Positions 7,385 through 15,475 of a stretch of 64,000 nucleotides of DNA are shown here, one piece after another. The notes under the pieces were generated by a model that did not search any database, was not told the DNA's origin, and worked only from the letters and a program-made list of their open reading frames with translations. The stretch is from contig JAITGO010000017.1 of NCBI GenBank assembly GCA_031280615.1, positions 124,001 to 188,000 on the forward strand. The letters run 5' to 3'. Made by a program: the position numbers and the translations under genes. The stretch's first letter is position 1. Each line of letters starts with the position of its first letter. This stretch comes from Desulfobulbus sp. Its GTDB lineage: Bacteria > Desulfobacterota > Desulfobulbia > Desulfobulbales > Desulfobulbaceae.

Positions 7385-10139
7385 GGCGATCTGGGGGTGG
7401 CTGACGCGGCATCGACAGGCCCGGGAGCAGAGGGCCCTGGCCGGGCTCAAGGCGCGCTACCACGCCTTTCGCATTTTTCTGGAGAACAACGGCAAGGCCC
7501 TGGAGCTGATCGTCAACCTCGACGGCCAGCTGCACCGGGCCGAACCGGCCGATATCCGGGCCACAATCGACGACTTGCTCGGGGTGAGCAACGAGCTGGT
7601 GGACGGCCTCAACCTGCTGGCCGACGGCCGCCACGAGGGCCTCTACGTCCTCCACGGCCGGCTGGGCGAGCGGATCCAGGCCGAACTGCGCAACCTGGGG
7701 CAGGCAACCCTGGCGCGCAGGGTCTGCATCGATCTGGATGAGTTGGAGGCAACGACCCTGTTCCAGGCCGGGGCCAAGGCCATCAACCTGGCCCGGCTGC
7801 GGCAGATGCACCTGCCGGTGCCGGACGGGTTTGTCTGCACGGTCCGGGCCTGCAAAAATATCCTCCGCAGCGGCCGGCTGGGCGGGCAAATCCGCTCCCT
7901 GCTGCGCGATGTCGAGATCGGCCGCCTGCAACCTCTGGCAGCGGCGGCGAAAATACGCGACCTGATTCTGGAGACGCCCCTGCCGCCGGAGGCGGCCGCA
8001 GCCTTGACCGCAGCCTACCGGGAACTGGAGGCGCGGGAAGAGGGGGCTGGGCGGGACGGAGAACAGCCGCTGGCGGTTTCGGTCCGCAGCAGCGGCGCCA
8101 GCGAGGACGGGATCGAGCATTCCTTTGCCGGCCAGTTCACCTCGCTGCTCAACATCCGAGGTGCCGAGGCCCTGCACGATGCCTGCCGCCGGGTGATCGC
8201 CAGCGGCTTCGGCGACCGGGCCATCGTCTATCGGCTCAATGCCGGCTTGCCGCCCTTTGACTTTGACCTGGCAGTCCTGGTCCAGGCCATGGTTCCGGCC
8301 ACCGCTGCCGGGGTGCTGTTCACCGTGGATCCGTCCCGGCCGGAAAGCGGCCGCATGCTGGTCAGCGCGGTTCCGGGCCTGGGCACCACTGCGGTCGGCG
8401 GAACGGTGCCGGCGGATATCTACCGGCCCCTGCGCAGCCTCGGCGGGGAGAGCGAAGGGGCCGCGGCAAGGCAGGGGGAACCATCGACGCAACCATCGAC
8501 GGCGCCGGCGGTCGAGCAGCGGGTCGCCCGTAAAACCTGGCGCGAGGTGCCCGATCCGGCCGGTGGCCTGCGCCGGGAAGAGGTGCCGGCGGCCGAGGCC
8601 GAGCAACCCCTGCTCACCGAGGAAATACTCGCCCAACTGGTGGCCGTCGGCCGCATGATCGAGGGGTTGGAGGGCATGGCCCAGGATGTGGAATGGGCTT
8701 GGACCCCAGCCGGCCTGCGCATTCTCCAGGCCAGGCCCCTGCGCCTGGCGGCCGCCTTTGGTCCGCGGTCCAGGGTGCCCTCTCCGACCGAGCCGCTCGG
8801 CACCGGCCTGTGCGCCTCGACGGGCAAGGCGGTGGGTCGGGTGCGACTGATCCGCTCGATCTCCGAGCTGCACCGGCTGGAAGCGGAGCTGCCGCTGATC
8901 CTGGCCGAAGGGCCGTTGATCCTGGCGCTGCCGCACAGCATTGTCGATGCCGCCCGTTTGCTGCCCCATTGCGCGGGCATTTTGGTGGACATGGGCAATC
9001 CCACCGATCATCTGGCCTGCGTGGCTCGCGAGAGCGCGGTGCCGATGCTGACCGGGGTGCAAACCGGCCTGGTCGATCTTACAAACCGGCAATGGCTCCT
9101 GGTCGACGCCGACCACGGTTTGGTCCTGGAGGCGCCGGAATCGGTTTGCCGGCGAACCATGGCCAGCCATTGCCAGCGGCTTGCGGCTGCGGAACAGGGC
9201 AGGGAGGACGGCCGCTCCCGCCCGCCTCCGGCCTTGGACCTGTCGCCGGTCCGCCAAAATCTGCGCCGGCAGATCGTGGCCCTCAATCTCACCGACGCCT
9301 ACGGCCCCACCTTTTCCCTGGCCGAATGCAGCTCGATCCACGACATCGTCCGCTACACCCACGAGATGGCGGTCCTGACCATGTTTTCCGCCGGCGACCG
9401 GGTGATCGAGGACGCCGGCGGCCTGCTGCGGCCCATGGAGATCGGGGTGCCCTTTTCTTTTCTGGTCGTCGACCTGGGCGGCGGCATCCTCCGGCGCAAT
9501 CCATCCAACCGGCACCGCCTGGCCTTGCGCCGCATCCTGGACCGGGAGGATGTGCTGTCCGCACCGCTGGCCGCCCTCTGCGACGGCATGACCACCCCCG
9601 GCCTGCGCTGGCACGCGCCCTCCGACCTCAAGGCCCTGTCCGGAATCGCCTCCCGCACCCTGCTCGACGGCCGCGGGGCCCGGCCGGCGGGCGCCTTCAA
9701 CTACGCCCTGGTCGCCCGCGACTATCTCAACCTCAACGCCCGGGTGGAATTCCATTTCGTGCTGGTGGACGCGGTCTGCGGCCGGGACGCCCACGCCAAC
9801 TACATCCGCTTCCGTTTCAAGGGCGGCGGTGCGGGCCTGGAGCGCAGCCGGCGGCGGGCCGTCTTCTTCCAGCACGTGCTCGAGCGCAACGGCTTCTACA
9901 CCGCCGTGACCGGCGACCTGGTGACCGCCTCGCTTGCCGGCGCCGACAAGGAACGCATAGCGAGCCAGCTGGCGATGATCGGCCGGCTGTTCGGTTTCAG
10001 CCGCTTTCTCGACGGCGCGATGGCCAACGATGCCATTCCCGTGCACCTGGCCGAATCCTTTCTTGCCGGCCGGTTCGACAGCCTGGAGATCCTGGCCGCG
10101 ATGGAGGCGGAGGAGATCGGACGGAGCGATCAGGCGTGA
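7371..10139 (+). CDS. PEP-synthase-like paralogue C with intact ATP-grasp and phosphohistidine motifs
   Basis: The 922-residue protein starts at an ATG inside the end of paralogue B (14-base overlap, consistent with coupled translation). It has the shared N-terminal helical region, a PPDK_N ATP-grasp domain with LPVPDGFV and RSSGASEDG (R239 onward), a closing EWAW...LQARP motif, and a swivel domain with TDHLACVARES (H547). The C-terminal domain shared with A and B follows (SSIHDIVRYTHE, EFHFVLVDAV, NYIRFRFKGG). The PEP-binding barrel is absent. An insertion rich in Ser, Thr and Ala around residues 360-395 separates parts of the ATP-grasp domain. The motifs suggest an ATP-dependent self-phosphorylating enzyme. 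Its 3' end overlaps the convergent phosphatase gene by 10 bases. Confidence 0.8.
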   Translation: MKRLEAIWGWLTRHRQAREQRALAGLKARYHAFRIFLENNGKALELIVNLDGQLHRAEPADIRATIDDLLGVSNELVDGLNLLADGRHEGLYVLHGRLGERIQAELRNLGQATLARRVCIDLDELEATTLFQAGAKAINLARLRQMHLPVPDGFVCTVRACKNILRSGRLGGQIRSLLRDVEIGRLQPLAAAAKIRDLILETPLPPEAAAALTAAYRELEAREEGAGRDGEQPLAVSVRSSGASEDGIEHSFAGQFTSLLNIRGAEALHDACRRVIASGFGDRAIVYRLNAGLPPFDFDLAVLVQAMVPATAAGVLFTVDPSRPESGRMLVSAVPGLGTTAVGGTVPADIYRPLRSLGGESEGAAARQGEPSTQPSTAPAVEQRVARKTWREVPDPAGGLRREEVPAAEAEQPLLTEEILAQLVAVGRMIEGLEGMAQDVEWAWTPAGLRILQARPLRLAAAFGPRSRVPSPTEPLGTGLCASTGKAVGRVRLIRSISELHRLEAELPLILAEGPLILALPHSIVDAARLLPHCAGILVDMGNPTDHLACVARESAVPMLTGVQTGLVDLTNRQWLLVDADHGLVLEAPESVCRRTMASHCQRLAAAEQGREDGRSRPPPALDLSPVRQNLRRQIVALNLTDAYGPTFSLAECSSIHDIVRYTHEMAVLTMFSAGDRVIEDAGGLLRPMEIGVPFSFLVVDLGGGILRRNPSNRHRLALRRILDREDVLSAPLAALCDGMTTPGLRWHAPSDLKALSGIASRTLLDGRGARPAGAFNYALVARDYLNLNARVEFHFVLVDAVCGRDAHANYIRFRFKGGGAGLERSRRRAVFFQHVLERNGFYTAVTGDLVTASLAGADKERIASQLAMIGRLFGFSRFLDGAMANDAIPVHLAESFLAGRFDSLEILAAMEAEEIGRSDQA

Positions 10140-10825
10140 TAGAAGATCCGCTGCGGCAGCTGCACGGCGGTGAGCAGGTTGCCGTACACCGCGCCGGTAT
10201 CGATGCCGATGCGGTCCGGCCTGACCAACGGGGTGGCGTGGGGCAGGTGGCCGAAGACTACGGTCCAGGGCGGCGGCGGTTGCAGGGCCTCCTCCCGGCC
10301 CAGGCGGCGGCTGGCTAAAAGTCGGGTTTCGGCCTGGTGCCGCCGCATCCGTTGCCGAGGGGTTTCGTCGACGGTGGTGGCGGTGGCGGGTGGGGCGGGA
10401 TCGAAGTCGGCGTGGGTGAAGAAAAAGCCGTTGCAGGTGAAGTTGAGCCGCAGATCGAACAAAAACTGCTGATGTTCCGGCGGCATGCAGGACAGGTCGG
10501 CCAGGCGGCCGAGCGGAACCCCGTAACTCTCAGCCGTGGCCTCGATGCCCATCGCCCGCAGCAGGCTCAAGCCGCTGGGCCCGCTGTCCGGATCGTAGTC
10601 GAGCAGGGCCTGCTCGTGGTTGCCCTTGAGAAAAATCGCCCGGCGACAGCTGCGTTGCAGGCCGATCAGGGTGTCGAGCACCCGGCGGGAATCCGGGCCG
10701 CGGTTGATGTAATCGCCGAGGAAGACCAGGGTGTCCTCGGACCGGTCCAGCGGCAGGCGGGCGAGCAGGGCGACCAGTTGTCGATGGCATCCGTGGATGT
10801 CGCCGATGGCAAAAATCTTCGACAT
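10130..10825 (-). CDS. Serine/threonine-type metallophosphoesterase
   Basis: The 231-residue protein carries the full calcineurin-like phosphatase signature: GDIHGC at residues 8-13, GDYINRGPDS at 37-46 and GNHEQ at 68-72, with a later histidine region FFTHADFD. These residues bind two metal ions. Such small bacterial PPP enzymes dephosphorylate phosphoproteins or dinucleotide tetraphosphates; the substrate cannot be told here. The start at 10825 was chosen because the GDIHG motif normally lies close to the N terminus and GAGGA precedes it by about 9 bases. It is convergent with, and overlaps, the last gene of the PEP-synthase-like operon. Confidence 0.88.
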   Translation of the reverse strand: MSKIFAIGDIHGCHRQLVALLARLPLDRSEDTLVFLGDYINRGPDSRRVLDTLIGLQRSCRRAIFLKGNHEQALLDYDPDSGPSGLSLLRAMGIEATAESYGVPLGRLADLSCMPPEHQQFLFDLRLNFTCNGFFFTHADFDPAPPATATTVDETPRQRMRRHQAETRLLASRRLGREEALQPPPPWTVVFGHLPHATPLVRPDRIGIDTGAVYGNLLTAVQLPQRIFYHA

Positions 10826-10872
10826 GGGGCCGGTTCCTCGTTGGGTATGGTCTGTTGTCCGGCTTGTCCGCC

Positions 10873-11106
10873 TCATTCCATGGCCAGCGTCATGCCGTAC
10901 CAGATGGAGGGCGGGGGATGGCTGACGACCAATCGTTCCACCGCATGCGGCTGCAGCCGCTCGGCCATGTAATCCATCCACTCCAGGGCCTCGGTTTGGG
11001 AGGCGAACGGGCCGACCTGGCAGGCGTCCCACCCGTCGATGCCTTGGGCGTTGAGTCGATCGTCGATGGCTTCTTTGTCCTGATAAATGCCAAGAAGTAC
11101 TTTCAC
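10873..11106 (-). CDS. Small hypothetical protein
   Basis: This is a 77-residue protein if translation starts at the GTG at 11106 (VKVLLGIYQDKEAID). The sequence has mixed polar and hydrophobic character without signal peptide or membrane helix, and reads like a compact alpha/beta domain with WMDYMAERL and RLVVSHPPP. I do not recognise the family. It lies 47 bases upstream of the phosphatase gene on the same strand, so the two may be co-transcribed. The ribosome site is weak and the frame stays open upstream to 11205, so the start is uncertain. Confidence 0.5.
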   Translation of the reverse strand: MKVLLGIYQDKEAIDDRLNAQGIDGWDACQVGPFASQTEALEWMDYMAERLQPHAVERLVVSHPPPSIWYGMTLAME

Positions 11107-11285
11107 TGCGAACCTGTAGTGCAAAGGGAGTCTCAATGCCGCCGGCCGGCTGCGATCATGCAGCGTTCCGGCACGGGCCGGGATGCGGGGCGGGCAATAC
11201 TCCAATCAGCAAGAACGGTGCCAGGTTTTTGAGGTAGAAAAGATCGGAAGAACTGGATGTTGCGGGTCACCTTGGGCCGGGGCTA

Positions 11286-11328
11286 TTCATTTTGAAACAG
11301 GTCCGACCCGGTGGTGTCTCAAAATGAA
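11286..11328. repeat. 10-bp inverted repeat
   Basis: TTCATTTTGA (11286-11295) and TCAAAATGAA (11319-11328) form a perfect inverted repeat with a 23-base loop, in the gap between two minus-strand genes (11107-11386). There is no T-run, so it is not an intrinsic terminator. It could be an operator or the remnant of a small mobile element. Nothing else is visible in this gap. Confidence 0.5.
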
Positions 11329-11386
11329 ATCGTGGCCGGTCCGGCGCTTGGGTCATAGCCGGCACTAAAAAAGGGCGGCGGGGCGC

Positions 11387-11851
11387 TCAAACGCGGCGCG
11401 GTCCCCGGCGCTCTTCCGGCTCCGGCGGCAGCGATCTGGGCTGCCTGCGGCTGCCAAAGGCGCTTTGCAGCATCTGCTTGACCGCGGTGCGGTCGCCGGC
11501 GGTCAGCGAGACGATCTTGGCACCGGTCTGCATGAAGGCCATGGTCAACAAGGCGCCCGCCAGCACGCCGAGGCAATACACCGTCAGGGCGATGAGGTTG
11601 GCCAGGGGGATGGTCCGATCCGGCAATTTGATGTCAAAGGCGCGGCCGCCGAAGCTGTCCGCCAGTTCCCGGACCGGTTCGGCAAGGGTAGTCGGCGATT
11701 TGAGCATGGTCAGGATGAGGTGGAAGACGTCCATGGCATAGAAAAGGCCGATGACGATGATGGCAAGGCCGAGGCAGGTGGCCGCGATCTGGACGATTCG
11801 TTTCAATATTTCCATGGCAGGCAAGCTGTCTTCATCTTCTGCAAACGGCAT
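11387..11851 (-). CDS. Small inner-membrane protein
   Basis: The 154-residue protein has an acidic N terminus and two long hydrophobic segments (about residues 15-45 and 85-115). A polar loop of about 40 residues separates them, and the C-terminal tail is basic and proline/arginine-rich. The start at 11851 has AAGAGAGG 8 bases upstream. I do not recognise the family. The layout suggests a two-helix membrane protein (DUF-type) with both termini on one side; no catalytic motif is visible. Confidence 0.7.
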   Translation of the reverse strand: MPFAEDEDSLPAMEILKRIVQIAATCLGLAIIVIGLFYAMDVFHLILTMLKSPTTLAEPVRELADSFGGRAFDIKLPDRTIPLANLIALTVYCLGVLAGALLTMAFMQTGAKIVSLTAGDRTAVKQMLQSAFGSRRQPRSLPPEPEERRGPRRV

Positions 11852-12241
11852 GTTCCGGGCCTCTCTTGAAGGGTGCGGGTGGCGGGGGCGGCCTGCATCC
11901 CCCATGTCGGGACGCGGGCCGCGCCGGTCAAAGACACACTATCTCGGGATCGTCGCCGGCTTGCAAGCACTTCTTTGGCCGATGCCGGAAAAATGCGCGG
12001 TTTTACCCATTGCGGTCCGGCCGGCCAGGAGAGGGTGCGGCCTGCCATCCTCCGCCGGCCCAGGGGCGATGCCGGGATAAAAACGCGGCCGGCCGGAAGA
12101 TATCGTTTTCAAAAACTGGCGAAACCGATATTTTCATTCAGAATGCCGGCCGGGTACCATGCCCGCGTCCCACGGTTTCCTCGGCGCATCCGGCCGGTGG
12201 CGACCGGCTTGAAAACAACCTTTGCCGTTTGGGTCCGATCC
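11852..12241. other. Divergent intergenic region, 390 bp
   Basis: This gap separates the minus-strand membrane protein gene from the plus-strand yceH. It should hold both promoters. I see no convincing -35/-10 pair, terminator, RNA gene or repeat. The reading frame of yceH is open upstream to 11873, but that stretch has no family resemblance. Confidence 0.4.
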
Positions 12242-12880
12242 ATGAATATCGATCTCGATGCCGTTGAAATCCGGGTGCTGGGCTGCCTGATGGAAAAGGA
12301 GCTGGCCACGCCGGAATACTATCCCCTGTCGTTGAACGCCCTGCTCAACGCCTGCAACCAGAAAACCAACCGGACGCCGGTGATGCAACTGGACGAAGAC
12401 ACGATGTCGGCGGCCCTGCGGTCGCTCAAGGAGCGGCGCTACGTCTACCAGAGCGATGCCGGCCGGGTGCCGAAGTATTGGCAGGCCTTTGCCAAGGATC
12501 ACGACCTCGGCAGCCGCGAATCGGCCGTGCTCGGCGTGCTGCTGCTGCGCGGGGCGCAGACCGCGGGCGAACTGCGGCTCCGGGCGGATTCGCTGTGCCC
12601 CTTCGACAGTCTGGAGCAGGCGGCCGCCACCCTGGACCATCTGATCGAGCTGGGCCTGGCGGCGCAACTTCCCCGGCAGCCTGGGCAGAAGGAACAACGG
12701 GCCGTTCATTTGCTGGCGGCCCCGGCGGACGGGCCGGAGCCGGAGATTGCGCAACCGGTCCGGATCGCGCCGACGCCGGCCGAGGAGCGATTGGCCGCGC
12801 TGGAACAGACCGTGGCCGCGCTGCGCGAGGAACTGGCAGCGGTGAAAAGCGAATTGCAGGCGCTGCGGGCTTCCGAATGA
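12242..12880 (+). CDS. yceH: YceH-family (DUF480/UPF0502) protein
   Basis: The 212-residue protein begins with the typical family N terminus, VEIRVLGCLMEKELATPEYYPLSLNAL, followed by NQKTNRTPV. Two winged-helix-like repeats of about 80 residues follow, with a second LGVLLLRGAQTAGELR block. A C-terminal coiled-coil tail (about residues 178-210) matches the end of known YceH proteins. The start at 12242 fits the family length of about 215. The biochemical role is unknown; the winged-helix fold suggests nucleic-acid or protein binding. Its stop overlaps an ATG in the pxpA frame (ATGA), so it may be transcribed with the oxoprolinase genes. Confidence 0.85.
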   Translation: MNIDLDAVEIRVLGCLMEKELATPEYYPLSLNALLNACNQKTNRTPVMQLDEDTMSAALRSLKERRYVYQSDAGRVPKYWQAFAKDHDLGSRESAVLGVLLLRGAQTAGELRLRADSLCPFDSLEQAAATLDHLIELGLAAQLPRQPGQKEQRAVHLLAAPADGPEPEIAQPVRIAPTPAEERLAALEQTVAALREELAAVKSELQALRASE

Positions 12881-12906
12881 GCCGGAGCGGGCAACCAACG
12901 GCAGCG

Positions 12907-13677
12907 ATGCAGATCGATCTCAACTGCGACATGGGCGAGGGGTTCGGCGCCTATGGCCTGGGTCGGGACGAGGAGATCGTCGCCTCGGTCTCCTCGATCA
13001 ATATCGCCTGCGGATTCCACGCCGGCGACCCCCACGTGATGGCCAGGACGGTCCGGCTCGCCCGCGAACGCGGCGTGGCCGTCGGCGCCCATCCGGGTCT
13101 GCCCGACCTGCTCGGCTTCGGCCGGCGGGACATGGACTGCAGTCCGGAGGAGATCGCCGATTTCCTGACCTACCAGATCGGCGCCCTCCAGGCCTTCTGC
13201 ATGGCCGAGGGAGTGGCGCTGCGCCATGTCAAGCCGCACGGCGCCCTCTACAACCGGGCCGCCCAGGATGAGCGGCTGGTGCGGGCCATGGCCGGAGCCC
13301 TGGCCCGCATCGACCGCAACCTGCTCCTGGTCGGCCTGGCCGGGCGGGACAACCGCCGCATGGCCGACATTGCCGCCGCCGAGGGCATCGTCATGGTGTT
13401 CGAGGCCTTTCCGGACCGGGCCTATACCCCGGAGGGCGCCTTGCTTTCCCGCCGTCTGCCCGGCGCGGTGATCCACGATCCGCAAGCGGCGGCGGACCGG
13501 GCCCTGCGCATGGTGATGGACGGAACGGTGGCGGCCGTCGACGGTACCGTCGTGCCCCTGGCGGCCAGCACTCTGTGCGTTCACGGCGACAACCCCGAGG
13601 GGGTGGCGCTGGCGGCGGCCATCCGCCGGGGCCTGGAAGCGGCCGGAGTGGCGGTCCGGCCGATGCAACCGGCCTGA
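12907..13677 (+). CDS. pxpA: 5-oxoprolinase subunit A (LamB/YcsF family)
   Basis: The protein has 256 residues and opens with IDLNCDMGEGFGAYGLG, the hallmark of the LamB/YcsF family. ACGFHAGDP and HVKPHGALYN follow. With PxpB and PxpC it forms the bacterial ATP-dependent 5-oxoprolinase that opens 5-oxoproline (pyroglutamate) to glutamate and clears a damage product of glutamine. An in-frame ATG at 12877 overlaps the yceH stop and would add ten residues; 12907 matches the usual N terminus better. The three subunit genes are adjacent and in the order A-B-C. Confidence 0.92.
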   Translation: MQIDLNCDMGEGFGAYGLGRDEEIVASVSSINIACGFHAGDPHVMARTVRLARERGVAVGAHPGLPDLLGFGRRDMDCSPEEIADFLTYQIGALQAFCMAEGVALRHVKPHGALYNRAAQDERLVRAMAGALARIDRNLLLVGLAGRDNRRMADIAAAEGIVMVFEAFPDRAYTPEGALLSRRLPGAVIHDPQAAADRALRMVMDGTVAAVDGTVVPLAASTLCVHGDNPEGVALAAAIRRGLEAAGVAVRPMQPA

Positions 13678-13684
13678 GCCGGCC

Positions 13685-14410
13685 ATGGGCAACCGGGACG
13701 ATACAGCCGACAATCGCCCGCCCGCCGTTCGCTTCCGCATTAGCGGCGACCGGGCGTTGATCGCGGTCTATGGCGAGGGGGTCGATCCGGCGGTCAACGA
13801 GCGGGTCCGACGGATGGCCGCCCTGATCGAAGCAGCGCGCCATCCGGCCATCGAGGCGGTGGTGCCGTCCTATGCCACCTTGGCGATCCACTACGATCCC
13901 GACCTGGTGGAACCGGCTGCGCTCGGCGACCTGCTGCGCGGACTCGAGGCCCTTGCCGAAGAGGCCACGGTGCCGCCGGCAACCACGATCGAGATTCCGG
14001 TCTGCTACGGCGGTGAGTTCGGGCCGGACCTGGCCACGGTGGCCGCGCACAACCGGCTTGCCCCGGACGAGGCCATCCGCCTGCACAGCCGGACCGTCTA
14101 CCGCATCTACGCCATCGGCTTTACCCCCGGCTTCTGCTACCTGGGCGGGCTCGATCCCCGGCTGCACACCCCGCGCCTGGCCACCCCGCGCCAGCGGGTG
14201 CCGGCCGGCTCGCTGGGCATCGCCGGCGGCCAGACCGGCATCTACCCCCTGGCCAGCCCCGGCGGCTGGCAACTGATCGGCCGTACCCCCCTGTTGCTCT
14301 TCGATTGCCACCGTACCCCGCCGGTTCCCTACCGGCCCGGCGATGCCATCCGGTTCCGGCCGATTTCGGCCGACGCCTTCTACCGCCTGGCCGGGGAGGC
14401 GAAACGGTGA
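13685..14410 (+). CDS. pxpB: 5-oxoprolinase subunit B (KipI family)
   Basis: The 241-residue protein belongs to the KipI/PxpB family. The family block GFTPGFCYLGGLDPRLHTPR lies near residues 146-165, followed by PRQRVPAGSLGIAGGQTGIYP and GGWQLIGRTP. The N-terminal 15 residues are polar and poorly conserved, and the folded part begins near FRISGDRAL. It starts 7 bases after pxpA and its stop overlaps the GTG start of pxpC (GTGA). In Bacillus the homologue inhibits a sporulation kinase, but next to pxpA and pxpC the oxoprolinase role is far more likely. Confidence 0.92.
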   Translation: MGNRDDTADNRPPAVRFRISGDRALIAVYGEGVDPAVNERVRRMAALIEAARHPAIEAVVPSYATLAIHYDPDLVEPAALGDLLRGLEALAEEATVPPATTIEIPVCYGGEFGPDLATVAAHNRLAPDEAIRLHSRTVYRIYAIGFTPGFCYLGGLDPRLHTPRLATPRQRVPAGSLGIAGGQTGIYPLASPGGWQLIGRTPLLLFDCHRTPPVPYRPGDAIRFRPISADAFYRLAGEAKR

Positions 14411-15354
14411 GCCCGGCTTTGCGCATCCTTGCGCCTGGATTGGGCCTCACCGTCCAGGATCTGGGGCGATTCGGCGCCCTCCATCTGGGAGTGCCGCCGT
14501 CGGGCGCCCTGGACGACTATGCCCACCGGGTGGCCAACTGGCTGGTGGGCAATCCGACCGCCTGCGCCACCCTGGAGATGACCGTCAGCGGTCCCCGGAT
14601 CGAATGCCTGATGACCGCCGACATCGCGGTCACCGGCGCGGCCATGGGCCTGCGGCTCAACGGCTCGTCCCGGCGGCAATGGGCCTCGTTGCGGGTCCGG
14701 CCGGGCGATGTGCTCGAACTGGGTCTTGCCGAAAACGGCTGCCGCGGGTACCTTGCCCTGACCGGCGGCATTGCCGTGCCCGAGGTGATGGGCAGCCGCT
14801 CGACCTGCCTCGCCGGCGGCCTGGGTGGACTGGAAGGGCGCCTGCTGGCAAGGGGCGACCTGCTGCCGGCCGGCCGGGGCGCATTGCTCACGGTGCCGCG
14901 CCGGCTGCCCTGGACGCCGATCTACCCGCAGCATCATCTGCTCCGCGCCATTCCCGGCCCGCACGATCACCTGTTTGCAGGCGCACTCGACCGTTTTTTC
15001 GAGACAACCTTTGCGGTCAGCCCCCGCAGCGACCGCATGGGCCTGCGGCTGAGCGGCCCGGCAGTGGAACGGGACGCGGGCGCCCCGAGCGGCATCGTTT
15101 CCGAGCCGGTGGTGCCGGGCACGGTCCAGGTGCCGGGCGACGGCCAGCCGATCCTGCTGCTCCGAGAGCAGACCATCGGCGGCTATGCCTGTATTGCCAC
15201 GGTGCTTTCCGCCGATCTCTGGCGGATCGGCCAGGTCAAGCCGGGGGACACGGTGCGCTTTGTCCGGGTCGACCTGGAGACGGGCTGGCGGCTGGCCGCC
15301 CAGTGGCAGGATTTTCTGGCAACGGCCGAGCGCCTGTTGGCCGCCGGCCGGTAG
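14407..15354 (+). CDS. pxpC: 5-oxoprolinase subunit C (KipA family)
   Basis: The 315-residue protein starts with a GTG that overlaps the pxpB stop, and opens with ILAPGLGLTVQDLGRFG, the usual PxpC/KipA N terminus. GVPPSGALDDYAHR, the PGPHDHLF block and SDRMGLRLSGP are further family motifs. It completes the ATP-dependent 5-oxoproline hydrolase in the cytoplasm. It is the last gene of the yceH-pxpABC run; a new promoter appears 20 bases downstream. Confidence 0.92.
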   Translation: MSPALRILAPGLGLTVQDLGRFGALHLGVPPSGALDDYAHRVANWLVGNPTACATLEMTVSGPRIECLMTADIAVTGAAMGLRLNGSSRRQWASLRVRPGDVLELGLAENGCRGYLALTGGIAVPEVMGSRSTCLAGGLGGLEGRLLARGDLLPAGRGALLTVPRRLPWTPIYPQHHLLRAIPGPHDHLFAGALDRFFETTFAVSPRSDRMGLRLSGPAVERDAGAPSGIVSEPVVPGTVQVPGDGQPILLLREQTIGGYACIATVLSADLWRIGQVKPGDTVRFVRVDLETGWRLAAQWQDFLATAERLLAAGR

Positions 15355-15375
15355 CCGAGGACCGGTCCTTTCGAG

Positions 15376-15404
15376 TTGACAACCGGTTGGGCCGAGGATA
15401 TGAG
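15376..15404 (+). promoter_or_regulatory. Probable sigma-70 promoter for hisD
   Basis: TTGACA (15376-15381) is separated by 17 bases from TATGAG (15399-15404), about 70 bases upstream of the hisD start and just after the pxpC stop. The -35 box is perfect and the -10 box is moderate. Confidence 0.6.
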
Positions 15405-15475
15405 TGGGCTTTTTTTCGACTTTTCATTTTCAGGCCGCACCTGAAGCCGCGCCAAGTGCGCCAAGGAATATTGCC

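Noticed and set aside
4664..7450. Long antisense open frame on the minus strand opposite paralogue B
   Set aside because: It is a GC-rich shadow of a well-supported gene, low in complexity (many Gln, Gly, Arg, His) and without ribosome site or family resemblance.
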